This document shows positions 43,518 to 51,901 of a stretch of 64,000 bases of DNA, one piece after another. A model generated the notes under the pieces. It was not told the DNA's origin. It was given only the letters and a program-made list of their open reading frames with translations, and did not search any database. The stretch is from assembly GCF_014196205.1 (NCBI RefSeq), contig NZ_JACIDE010000016.1, forward strand, positions 1 through 64,000, read 5' to 3'. The DNA is from Anoxybacteroides voinovskiense (GTDB lineage Bacteria; Bacillota; Bacilli; Bacillales; Anoxybacillaceae). The position numbers and the translations under genes are program-made. Position 1 is the first letter of the stretch, and the number at the start of each line of letters is the position of its first letter.

Positions 43518-43556
43518 ACACCCCTCCAACGCTTTTATTTGGAGGGGTGTTTATCG
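43517..43556. terminator. Bidirectional terminator
   Basis: Fourteen-base perfect stem AAACACCCCTCCAA with TTGGAGGGGTGTTT between the convergent hepT-like and oxidase genes. Confidence 0.95.
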
Positions 43557-45095
43557 TTATTCTCCCTTATTCATTGTATCATTCGGATCTGGCGTATAGC
43601 TTGATTTGTAGTCTTTGTATTTTAGTTCGGTGACCATTCCCGCTGAAGCGTGATGCAAGTCGTGGCAATGGAACATCCAATTTCCTGGATTATCTGCTTG
43701 AAATGCGACAACATATTCTTCACCCGGATTTATATTTAACGTATCTTTAATCAATGGAGCGCCTGTGACTGGCTTCCCGTTTTTGCTTAATACTTGGAAG
43801 AAATGTCCGTGTAAATGCATCGGGTGTATATCCATCGGTGAATGGTTCACGAATTTTACTTTGACGAGATCGCCTTTTTTCACGTTGATTGGCGCTGTGT
43901 CAGGATACGTTTTCCCATTAATCGTGAAAATCATCCCATTTTTCCCCATCGCCGTTCCTAAATCCATCGTGTACTCTACATCATATTTTTGGTCTAACGT
44001 AAATGGACCTGTCTCATATTTTCCGTATTTTTCAATATCTACCACAGGGAGATTTTCTTTTGCGTTCGCTTTGTCCGTATTGTTTGCTTGTCCTTCGTAT
44101 TGAATGTTCACTTTCATGCCATCGGTGCCTTTCATATCGCCGTGGCATTCCAGCAGCCATTCACCCGGGTTATTCGCGATAAACTCAATGTCGTAGCGCT
44201 CACCTGGAGCGATATTTAACAATTCGTCTTTGATTGGTTGTGGGCTGTTGATCGGCTGACCATCCGTTGCGACAATTTGAAACTTATGTCCGTGCAAATG
44301 AAGCTTGTGGGACATGTACCCTGCGTTAATTAGGCGAAGCCGTATTTTTTCCCCTTTTTTCACTTTTAAAGGCTCAATGGCTGTTCCGCTTTTTCCGTTA
44401 ATCGTGAAAATATCGTACATATTCATGTTATGTCCCATGCTGTTCATATCCATATTGCCATGATCCATGCCGCTCATATTCATGTTCATATTGCTTTCTG
44501 CGTTCGGATCGCTCATCCATTCGTCTAACACAAGCGTATAGTCTCGATCGACTTTTTCCTCATTTTTCGGTTCAACGATTAATGTACCGTATAATCCTTT
44601 GTCCACTTGCTCGGCGCTTTTTTGATGCGAATGATACCAATACGTTCCAGGTACGGTTGCCGTAAATTCATACGTAAACGTTTCCCCTGGTTTAATGGCG
44701 TTCATCGTAGCGCCTGGAACCCCATCTTGACTATTTGGAACAGGATAGCCGTGCCAATGAATCGCTGTCGGCTCAGGTAATTCGTTTTTAAAAACAATTT
44801 TTACGCGATCCCCTTGTTTTACGCGGATTTGCGCACCGGGTACCGATCCATTATACGTGTATACCGGGAGTTTGACTTGATCGTTAATTTGTAATAATGC
44901 TTCCTTCGCGGTAAGGTGAATCTCTTTCCCAGATAGCGATTCTGTAGCGGTTGCCAAAGGCAAATTCTCTTTATTGGAAGTAGTTTCTTTTTTCTTATGC
45001 ATGTTGGACATATCGTGTCCTTGCATCGTATTGGAGCAAGCTGCACTAATCGCAACCACTCCTGCTAAAACAATTCCTAACCATAATTTCTTCAT
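43557..45095 (-). CDS. Multicopper oxidase (CopA/CueO-like), exported lipoprotein
   Basis: A 512-residue three-cupredoxin oxidase with a signal ending in a lipobox-like SAAC. Copper motifs are complete: HWHG, HSHQ, HPMHLHGHFF and HCHDLHHASAGM (type 1/type 3 ligands with axial Met). A Met/His/Asn-rich insertion (MNMNMSGMDHGNMDMNSMGH) resembles the Cu(I)-binding inserts of CueO. It probably oxidises Cu(I) to less toxic Cu(II) outside the membrane. ATG 45095 follows GGAGGG. Its promoter carries direct-repeat site 9. Confidence 0.92.
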   Translation of the reverse strand: MKKLWLGIVLAGVVAISAACSNTMQGHDMSNMHKKKETTSNKENLPLATATESLSGKEIHLTAKEALLQINDQVKLPVYTYNGSVPGAQIRVKQGDRVKIVFKNELPEPTAIHWHGYPVPNSQDGVPGATMNAIKPGETFTYEFTATVPGTYWYHSHQKSAEQVDKGLYGTLIVEPKNEEKVDRDYTLVLDEWMSDPNAESNMNMNMSGMDHGNMDMNSMGHNMNMYDIFTINGKSGTAIEPLKVKKGEKIRLRLINAGYMSHKLHLHGHKFQIVATDGQPINSPQPIKDELLNIAPGERYDIEFIANNPGEWLLECHGDMKGTDGMKVNIQYEGQANNTDKANAKENLPVVDIEKYGKYETGPFTLDQKYDVEYTMDLGTAMGKNGMIFTINGKTYPDTAPINVKKGDLVKVKFVNHSPMDIHPMHLHGHFFQVLSKNGKPVTGAPLIKDTLNINPGEEYVVAFQADNPGNWMFHCHDLHHASAGMVTELKYKDYKSSYTPDPNDTMNKGE

Positions 45096-45128
45096 CGCTT
45101 TCCCTCCATCCACTTGTATCGTACCATC

Positions 45129-45158
45129 ATTATAAAAAAGAAATGTGCAAAATGTATG
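45129..45158 (-). promoter_or_regulatory. Direct-repeat promoter, site 9 (multicopper oxidase)
   Basis: On the minus strand CATACATTTTG (from 45158) and CACATTTCTTT (from 45147), -10 TATAAT (45134-45129) 13 bp after the second repeat start. DNA at 45159-45436 holds no supported gene; a 71-codon frame there lacks a ribosome site. Confidence 0.68.
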
Positions 45159-45436
45159 GAGAAACGCTAGGCAATCACTCGTTTGTTAGGCGTTCTCTCT
45201 CCGCTATCGCGTCTGTTGTGAAAAGGGCGTTAGCTTTGATTTATTTTTCCAGATATGTTTTACTAAATAATAAGCGTAAGTCGCTTTTTTGGTGGTTGGG
45301 AATACGGTGTACGTGTTCCGGAGCGCTATTCAATGAAAAAATGAAATCGATTCCATAAAAAAGAGAAAAGGGGGGAGGAAAGACATCGATAGCAGCAGAT
45401 TCGTTCTTTGCTTACATACGTGAATGGTTTCAAGGA

Positions 45437-45702
45437 AACTTTTATCACGAGTGTTGATTATCCAATATTTTACTAAAAACACAGAATCATTTGACTGAAC
45501 ACAAGCTTTTCTGCCTCTTCCCTCGAACAAGAACGCCGGCGGGCAAATGTCATTTGCCCGCAAAGCGTTCATTGTTCGAGGAGAGCATGCGTACAGCATG
45601 CCCAGTCGGCAAGCGAACCGCTTGCCGACTACGGCAGAAAAGCTAGGAATAGAGCGATTTCAACTGGTTTTTAATGGTTAATCAACACGCCTGAACTTTT
45701 AT
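45437..45702 (-). mobile_element. Complete 248-bp inverted-repeat element, copy B (inverted)
   Basis: Ends CACGAGTGTTGATTATCCA (45446-45464) and TGGTTAATCAACACGCCTG (45675-45693), flanked by a 9-bp duplication AACTTTTAT (45437-45445, 45694-45702). Interior arms GTCGGCAAGCG/CGCTTGCCGAC, GCATGCGTACAGCATGC and the large GCGGGCAAATG hairpin match copy A in reverse. It lies 20 bases upstream of the MFS gene. Confidence 0.88.
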
Positions 45703-45721
45703 TCTAGAAAGGTGTAGGGAA

Positions 45722-46921
45722 ATGACAAAAGAAGCTCGCTTATATTTGTGGATGATGGCATTTTTTACGTTTGCATTCGGAATGTCTAATACGTTCATCA
45801 ACGTATTTCTTTGGAAGTTGAACTCATCGTACACTTTTTTGGCCAAGTACAGTTTCATTTGGTCTTTTGTCATTTTAGTCAGTTTTCCGCTTTGTGCTTC
45901 TTATGCTCGCAAAAAAACGCCGATGGCGAGTTTGCGTTTGGGCGTTATCTTTTTTATTTTAACTTTCGGTTTCGTATTGTTTTATCAAGAACAAAGTGCA
46001 GCGCATATTTACGAAATCGGCTTTTTGATGGGATTAGGAGCGAGTTTTTTTGCCATTGGAATGCATATGCAATCGTTGGACAGTACGGAAGACAAAGAGA
46101 GAGATCGTTTTCTTTACTTAGGTAATGTATTAAATAGCATTAGTGGAATGATTGCACCGATAGTGGCGGGGTATTTTATCGAACGTTACGCGGGGATGAA
46201 AGGATACTATCTAGTTTTCAGCCTCACTCTTCTTTGGTTTTTAGTAGTTGTGGTAATGTCCTTTAGGCTAAAAGGGAAACAAGTACCGAGGCAATCACAG
46301 TTGATAGAAGTATGGAAAAACCCGTCTCGAGAATGGAAAGGGATGTATTGGGTGACTATGGGATCTGGTGTTGTCGAAGGGACGTATTCAACGTTTCTTG
46401 TGACAATGATGTCTTATTCGATCTTAAAAAGCGAGCTCGCCCTTGGCGGATTTGCTACGTTTGCTGCGGTGATGGGCATGTTTACCTCATTCGTGCTATC
46501 AAGATTGTCTAGACCGGAACGGAGGCTGAATATTTACGCTGTCGGAGCGTTGTTGCTTTGTGGTTCATCGATTTTACTTAGCCTGAAACAAACATTTTCG
46601 ATTCTCGTTGTGTATACGATTCTATCAACAATTGGATTTAATCTTATTACAACAACGTTTAATGCGTGGACGTATGCTTCGATCGAAAAAGATCCAGCCT
46701 ATCAAGAACGGCGTTTAGATTATATTGTTATTCGTGAAATTCCTTTAGGATTGGGGCGGATGATTGGAATTATCTTGTTTTTGGTGCTGCATGCTTATAC
46801 CGATCCGCAAAAAATTTTGGCTATCAGTTTCGCACTCTTTGGCTCTGTTTACCTCCTTTTAGTAGTGCCTTTGAGAAAAATATGGTCGAGAAGCGTCAGC
46901 GACAGACATATAGCTGCATAG
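45722..46921 (+). CDS. MFS transporter
   Basis: A 399-residue protein with about 12 membrane helices and an MFS layout (first half to about residue 190, charged loop KGKQVPRQSQLIEVWKNPSREWKG, then the second half). No drug- or sugar-specific motif is clear. GTAGGGAA is upstream of the ATG, 20 bases from element B, so its promoter may lie within or before that element. Substrate unknown. Confidence 0.75.
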   Translation: MTKEARLYLWMMAFFTFAFGMSNTFINVFLWKLNSSYTFLAKYSFIWSFVILVSFPLCASYARKKTPMASLRLGVIFFILTFGFVLFYQEQSAAHIYEIGFLMGLGASFFAIGMHMQSLDSTEDKERDRFLYLGNVLNSISGMIAPIVAGYFIERYAGMKGYYLVFSLTLLWFLVVVVMSFRLKGKQVPRQSQLIEVWKNPSREWKGMYWVTMGSGVVEGTYSTFLVTMMSYSILKSELALGGFATFAAVMGMFTSFVLSRLSRPERRLNIYAVGALLLCGSSILLSLKQTFSILVVYTILSTIGFNLITTTFNAWTYASIEKDPAYQERRLDYIVIREIPLGLGRMIGIILFLVLHAYTDPQKILAISFALFGSVYLLLVVPLRKIWSRSVSDRHIAA

Positions 46922-46934
46922 CAAGCACTGGACA

Positions 46935-47050
46935 ACTAGCGAGTCTTTTTTTCCGTAGTCAGCAACGCTTAGCTTGTCGGCTGCCCCATGCCTTTTGCGA
47001 ACGAGTTTACCTCTCGTTCGTCTTTTTTTGCAGAAATGTTGTTTAACCAC
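46935..47050 (+). repeat. Degenerate relative of the dispersed element
   Basis: CCGTAGTC, GCTTAGCTTGTCGGCTG and CCATGCC appear in the same order as in the left arm of copy A, and GAACGAG...CTCGTTC plus TTTTTTTGCAGAAA recall the right side. Terminal repeats are missing. It may now serve as terminator of the MFS gene. Confidence 0.45.
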
Positions 47051-47103
47051 CGGGCTATCGCGGCAAACTAAAGGAAAATGTTTGTGAAAGAGGAGATGAA
47101 AAG

Positions 47104-48177
47104 ATGGCAATCGATCTCATTTGCACCATTGGACCAGCGACGAATCGTCGGGACATGATTCAAGCGTTAATGGAGCATGGAATGACGGTTGTAAGACTCA
47201 ATTTATCGCACGGGGAACAGTGTAACCATCAAAAGGTCATCGAAACGGTTCGCTCGTTAAATAAACAATTCGGAAAGAAAGTAAAAATATTAGGGGATTT
47301 GCAAGGACCAAAAATTCGGTTAGGCGACATACAAGGCGGAACGGTCGTATTACAAAAAGGACAACGGTTTACGTTACGGACGACCGACTGCCTCGGGACA
47401 GACAAGGAAGCAGGGGTAGACTATGAGCAAATGACGAAAGACGTCACCATCGGGGCAAAAATTTTATTAAATGACGGAGCGGTAGAATTGGTCGTCAAAC
47501 GAATAGGAGAACAAGAAATCGAAACAGAAGTAATCACCGGTGGACCAATTGGGAGTCGGAAGAGTGTCAATTTGCCAGGAACGAAACTATCATTGCCAGC
47601 TTTGACGAAAAAAGATGAGCGCGATTTGGAATTCTTGTTGCGTGAGGAAGTCGATATGGTCGCGTGTTCATTTGTTCGGGAAGCAGCTCATTTGCATGAA
47701 GCTCGTCGGTTCATCGCTTCCATGGGCAATGCGAAAAAGCCGATAGTTATCGCCAAAATAGAAACGTTAGAAGCGGTGAAAAACTTTCCAGCCATTCGCG
47801 AGGCAGCAGACGGAATCATGGTAGCACGCGGCGATTTAGGAGTCGAACTGCCCTTGGCGTGGGTTCCGCTTTTACAAAAGGCGATGATTTACGAATGCAA
47901 TCGCTCTCATACGTATATCATTACAGCAACACAAATGTTGCAGTCGATGGTGGAGCAAGAAAATCCCACGCGCGCCGAAGTGACTGACATTTTTCAAGCG
48001 GTGCTCGACGGCACGAATGCGGTGATGTTATCGGCAGAAAGCGCCACAGGAAAGCATCCAGTAGAAAGCGTAACCGTATTACAAACGATCAGCGCATTTG
48101 CCGAAAAGCTGAAAAGCGAAGCCCCGTTTGACTTTGAAGACATGATGAAATTAATCGAAGGACGTTTTTTCTCCTAA
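47104..48177 (+). CDS. Short pyruvate-kinase-like protein lacking the C-terminal domain
   Basis: A 357-residue pyruvate kinase homologue containing only the TIM-barrel A domain and inserted B domain: CTIGPATNRRDMI, VVRLNLSHG, DLQGPKIRLGD, IVIAKIET (catalytic Lys), DGIMVARGDLGVE and ATQMLQSM with NPTRAEVTD. The allosteric C domain, and the extra PEP-utilizer tail of Bacillaceae enzymes, are absent. GAGGAG precedes the ATG. All A-domain catalytic motifs seem kept, so activity is possible, but it is probably a second paralogue beside a full-length pyk elsewhere. Confidence 0.85.
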   Translation: MAIDLICTIGPATNRRDMIQALMEHGMTVVRLNLSHGEQCNHQKVIETVRSLNKQFGKKVKILGDLQGPKIRLGDIQGGTVVLQKGQRFTLRTTDCLGTDKEAGVDYEQMTKDVTIGAKILLNDGAVELVVKRIGEQEIETEVITGGPIGSRKSVNLPGTKLSLPALTKKDERDLEFLLREEVDMVACSFVREAAHLHEARRFIASMGNAKKPIVIAKIETLEAVKNFPAIREAADGIMVARGDLGVELPLAWVPLLQKAMIYECNRSHTYIITATQMLQSMVEQENPTRAEVTDIFQAVLDGTNAVMLSAESATGKHPVESVTVLQTISAFAEKLKSEAPFDFEDMMKLIEGRFFS

Positions 48178-48202
48178 CCATGTGTTCGTGGTAGGAGTTT
48201 TT
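48172..48202 (+). terminator. Terminator after the pyruvate-kinase-like gene
   Basis: CTCCTAACCATG pairs with CGTGGTAGGAG (one bulge), then TTTTTATT. The remaining 290 bases before the E2 start show a small GCGCGCCAATCGCGCG-T7 hairpin near 48268-48290 and no gene. Confidence 0.75.
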
Positions 48203-48492
48203 ATTATGGACTAACGTAGACGATATGCTCCATCATAATCAACTGTATTTCACCATAACATTATCTTGCGCGCCAATCGCGCGTTTTTTTGCGAAAAATG
48301 TCTAAAAGATAGAGATTGACGTGGAAGAAAATGCCCATTATGATAAATATATCATTCAGAATATTTCGACTTATTTATTTTGCCGAAAAAAACAACTGCT
48401 TCTACACTGTCCTCACATCTAGAATCGATGACCCACATCTATGAACTTCCATGGCATCATGTTCGATGAAGAAAGAAAAGGAGAAGATACCG

Positions 48493-49746
48493 ATGCGCTA
48501 CGAATTTAAACTGCCGGACGTCGGTGAAGGGCTGCATGAAGCGGAGATTGTTCGATGGTTCGTTCACGAAGGAGAAGAAGTAGCAATCGATCAGCCAATT
48601 GCAGAAATCCAGACCGATAAAGCGACGGTTGAAATTTCCACCCCTGTTGCGGGAAAAGTCGTTGCTCTTGCTGGATCTGAGGGAGAAGTGGTGAGGGTAG
48701 GAGAGCCGCTTATCATCGTCGATATGCAAGAAAAAATGGAAGCGGTTGCACCATATACACCGCAGCAGGCGGCACCGTCTGCGTCGCCTCAGGCAATTGC
48801 AACACTTGCGCCACAACAAGCGATAGAGCAACCTGTCCCTCACCGAAAAAAGCACGTGATTGCGGCGCCGTCCGTTCGAAAGCGGGCACGGGAGATGGGG
48901 ATCCCAATTGAAGAAGTGAAAGGAACAGGCGAAGGAGGAAGGGTCGTCTTTGCCGATTTAGAACGGTATGCAACCGAACGAGCAGCGGCCGCGGTTGCCC
49001 CTGCGCTAGAAACAATAGAGGCGACGGTGCCTCCACTAAAGCAAGCGGAAGAACGCCTTCCGATTCGCGGATTGCGAAAAAAAATTGCAGAGAAAATGGT
49101 CAAATCAGCATACACTGCCCCACATGTCACCGGAATGGATGAAGTCGATGTAACAAAGCTTGTCGACATTCGGACAAGTTTAATGAAGCAGCTAGAAGGC
49201 ACGTCTATAAAGCTTACTTATTTGCCGTTTGTTATTAAAGCAGTCACGCGTGCGTTAAAGGAACACCCGCTGTTTAACGCAACGCTCGATGAAGCGACGA
49301 ACGAAATCGTACTGAAAAAAGAATATCATATCGGAATTGCCACGGCGACGAAAGAGGGGCTTGTCGTTCCAGTTATTCGCCATGCCGACCAAAAATCGAT
49401 TCGCGAGCTTGCGGAAGAACTTGCCAAGTTGACGGAAAAAGCCCATCGCCATACGCTTCGTGTCGATGAATTGCAAGGAAGCACGTTCACGATTACAAGT
49501 ACCGGAGCAAACGGCGGCTGGTTTGCGACGCCGATTATTAACTATCCAGAAGTTGCAATTTTAGGTGTCCATGCGATAAAGCGAAAACCAGTCGTCGTCG
49601 GAGAAGAAATCGTCATTCGGGATATGATGGGCATTTCGCTAACCTTCGACCACCGCGTCATCGACGGGGAGCCAGCGGGACAGTTTATGTCGGCAGTCGC
49701 TAGCGTGTTAGAAAAACCGGAACAACTTTTACTAGATGTCCGATAA
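48493..49746 (+). CDS. 2-oxoacid dehydrogenase E2 (lipoyl acyltransferase)
   Basis: A 417-residue E2: one lipoyl domain (1-76) with Lys43 in QTDKATVEI, a Pro/Ala/Gln-rich linker, a subunit-binding domain (about 122-158, APSVRKRAREMGI, GTGEGGRV), a second linker and the catalytic core ending HRVIDGEPAGQF. It forms the core of a pyruvate or branched-chain 2-oxoacid complex with the E1 genes downstream. ATG 48493 follows AAAGGAGAAG. The E2-before-E1 order and absence of E3 suggest an accessory complex borrowing E3 from elsewhere; substrate unknown. Confidence 0.87.
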   Translation: MRYEFKLPDVGEGLHEAEIVRWFVHEGEEVAIDQPIAEIQTDKATVEISTPVAGKVVALAGSEGEVVRVGEPLIIVDMQEKMEAVAPYTPQQAAPSASPQAIATLAPQQAIEQPVPHRKKHVIAAPSVRKRAREMGIPIEEVKGTGEGGRVVFADLERYATERAAAAVAPALETIEATVPPLKQAEERLPIRGLRKKIAEKMVKSAYTAPHVTGMDEVDVTKLVDIRTSLMKQLEGTSIKLTYLPFVIKAVTRALKEHPLFNATLDEATNEIVLKKEYHIGIATATKEGLVVPVIRHADQKSIRELAEELAKLTEKAHRHTLRVDELQGSTFTITSTGANGGWFATPIINYPEVAILGVHAIKRKPVVVGEEIVIRDMMGISLTFDHRVIDGEPAGQFMSAVASVLEKPEQLLLDVR

Positions 49747-49831
49747 CTTACCAACGGCGGAATGGAGTCGATGTTGCCAACAAGATGTCCGGTAACTTAG
49801 CAAATCATCCAAATTCAAGGGGGAAAGGAAA

Positions 49832-50914
49832 ATGATAGACCAAAACGAGTTGCGCATCGAGATGGTGCAGCTATTGGATGAAAACGGAAACGGGGAGGAA
49901 GAAACGTTACAATCTTTCTCCGACGATCTTCTCCTTACGCTGTATCAGTGGATGCGAAAAGCAAGGGTGATTGATGAACGGCTGTTAAAAATGCAGCGGC
50001 AAGGCCGAATCGGCACATACGCCCCATTTAGTGGACAAGAAGCTGCACAAATCGGAAGCGTATTGGCGTTAGATAAAGAAGATTGGCTTTTCCCAAGCTA
50101 TCGAGAAATTGCGGCATGTTTGGCACATGGAATGCCATTGACGCAAATTTTTCATTACGTGAGAGGACATGTGCTTGGCGGAAAAACACCAGATGGCCTA
50201 AACATTTTCCCGATTCAAATTATTATCGGAGCGCAAACGTTGCATGCGACAGGATGCGCGTGGGCAACGAAATTGAAAGGGGAACGGCATGTGTCCGTCT
50301 GCTATTTTGGAGATGGCGCTACATCGGAAGGCGATTTTCACGAGGCGCTTAATTTTGCCGCTGTCTATCAAGTTCCCGTCATTTTCTTTTGCCAGAACAA
50401 CCACTATGCCATTAGCGTTCCCATCCAAAAACAAACGGCGAGCCGAACGATTGCCCAAAAAGCACTCGCTTACGGAATGAAAGGGGTGCTCGTCGACGGC
50501 AACGATGTGCTTGCCGTGTACAAAACGACGAAAGAAGCTGTTCAGATGGCGCGGGAAGGGAAAGGCCCAGTATTAATCGAAGCGCTAACCTATCGGCTAG
50601 GGCCGCATACGACATCGGATGATCCGACGAAATATCGAAGCGAAGAAGAAGTAGAGCGATGGAAACGAACGAAAGACCCACTTCATCGCCTGCGAAAGCT
50701 ACTAGAAAAACGCAACATTTGGACGGACGCACAAGAAGAAGCATGGGTGGCGCAAGTAAACGATGAAGTGACGAAAGCGTACGAAGAAGCGGCTTCGGTG
50801 GAAGCACCGTCGCTTGCCGACATATTTCGCTATGTATACGACGAACCAAGTCCATTGTTGTATGAGCAGCAGCAGGAAGTGATTCGAAGAAATCGTGTGA
50901 AGGAGGGGAAGTAA
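49832..50914 (+). CDS. 2-oxoacid dehydrogenase E1 alpha subunit
   Basis: A 360-residue thiamine-diphosphate E1 alpha: RQGRIGTYAPFSGQEAAQIG, then the ThDP motif GDGATSEGDFHEALNFA and NNHYAISVPIQKQ, and the phosphorylation-loop-like YRLGPHTTSDDPTKYR. It resembles PdhA/BkdA types. GGGGGAAAGG precedes the ATG. The E2 C-terminal end sequence AGATGTCCG-TAACTTA is repeated in the 85-bp gap before it. It pairs with E1 beta one base downstream. Confidence 0.88.
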   Translation: MIDQNELRIEMVQLLDENGNGEEETLQSFSDDLLLTLYQWMRKARVIDERLLKMQRQGRIGTYAPFSGQEAAQIGSVLALDKEDWLFPSYREIAACLAHGMPLTQIFHYVRGHVLGGKTPDGLNIFPIQIIIGAQTLHATGCAWATKLKGERHVSVCYFGDGATSEGDFHEALNFAAVYQVPVIFFCQNNHYAISVPIQKQTASRTIAQKALAYGMKGVLVDGNDVLAVYKTTKEAVQMAREGKGPVLIEALTYRLGPHTTSDDPTKYRSEEEVERWKRTKDPLHRLRKLLEKRNIWTDAQEEAWVAQVNDEVTKAYEEAASVEAPSLADIFRYVYDEPSPLLYEQQQEVIRRNRVKEGK

Positions 50915-50915
50915 G

Positions 50916-51890
50916 ATGGCGGAAATGACGATGATTCAAGCAATCCATGACGCGATGCGGCAAGAAATGGAGCGAGACGAGCGCGTTATTGTATTAGGAG
51001 AAGACGTCGGGAAAAATGGCGGGGTATTTCGTGCAACCGACGGGCTATTCGAACAGTTTGGCGAAGCGCGCGTTTTTGATACTCCGCTTGCGGAATCGGG
51101 GATTATCGGCACATCGATTGGGCTGGCGGCAAACGGATTTCGTCCGATTGCGGAAATCCAGTTTCTTGGCTTTGTCTATCAGGCGATGGATCAATTGGCG
51201 GCACAAGCGGCGCGCCTTCGGTTTCGTTCAGCAGGAAGATTTACATGTCCGCTTGTCGTCCGCAGTCCATATGGTGGCGGCGTGCGGACTCCTGAGCTTC
51301 ACTCCGATGCACTAGAAGGATTGTTTGCCCATTCACCAGGATTGAAAATTGTCATGCCATCGAACGCCTACGATGCGAAAGGATTGTTCATTTCAGCGAT
51401 CCGCGACGAAGACCCGGTGCTATTTTTAGAACCGATGAAGCTATATCGCGCTTTTCGCATGGAAGTGCCAGAAGAGCCGTACGAAATTCCGCTCGGAAAA
51501 GCGCGCGTGGTGAAAGAAGGAGAAGATGTGACGATCATTTCATGGGGAGCAAGCGTACCGCTTGCGGCAAAAATCGCAGAAGAAATGAAGGGGAAAGTGG
51601 ACATAGAAGTCATTGACCTCCGTTCGTTACAGCCGCTCGATTGGGATACGATTTATTCCTCTGTTTCCAAAACAGGACGCGTAATGATTGTCCATGAGGC
51701 GGTGAAAACAAATGGATTTGGTGCAGAAATTGCAGCGCTCATTGGCGAGCGGGCGTTGTTTTCTCTGTCCGCTCCAATTGTGCGCATAACCGGTTACGAT
51801 ACACCGTATCCAGTGCCGTCGGTAGAAGACGACTGGCTGCCTAACGCAGCGCGCATGATAGAAGGCGTGCAAATGCTCATGCGCTATTAG
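50916..51890 (+). CDS. 2-oxoacid dehydrogenase E1 beta subunit
   Basis: A 324-residue E1 beta: LGEDVGKNGGVFRATDGL, DTPLAESGIIGTSIGLAANG with the catalytic Glu, RSPYGGGVRTPELHSD and a C-terminal transketolase domain (VIDLRSLQPLDWDTI, VHEAVKTNGFGAEIAALI). GAGGGG precedes the ATG just after the E1 alpha stop. Forms the alpha2beta2 E1. Confidence 0.9.
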   Translation: MAEMTMIQAIHDAMRQEMERDERVIVLGEDVGKNGGVFRATDGLFEQFGEARVFDTPLAESGIIGTSIGLAANGFRPIAEIQFLGFVYQAMDQLAAQAARLRFRSAGRFTCPLVVRSPYGGGVRTPELHSDALEGLFAHSPGLKIVMPSNAYDAKGLFISAIRDEDPVLFLEPMKLYRAFRMEVPEEPYEIPLGKARVVKEGEDVTIISWGASVPLAAKIAEEMKGKVDIEVIDLRSLQPLDWDTIYSSVSKTGRVMIVHEAVKTNGFGAEIAALIGERALFSLSAPIVRITGYDTPYPVPSVEDDWLPNAARMIEGVQMLMRY

Positions 51891-51901
51891 GAGGGATAGC
51901 G

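Noticed and set aside
45143-45358. 71-codon frame between the oxidase and element B
   Set aside because: No ribosome site, no recognisable fold, and it overlaps promoter site 9 on the other strand.
45330-45599. 89-codon minus-strand frame ending in front of the MFS gene
   Set aside because: It is the repeat element read as protein; no start signals.
46935-47050. CRISPR or tandem repeat
   Set aside because: Single degenerate copy of a dispersed element; no regular spacer-repeat array anywhere in the window.
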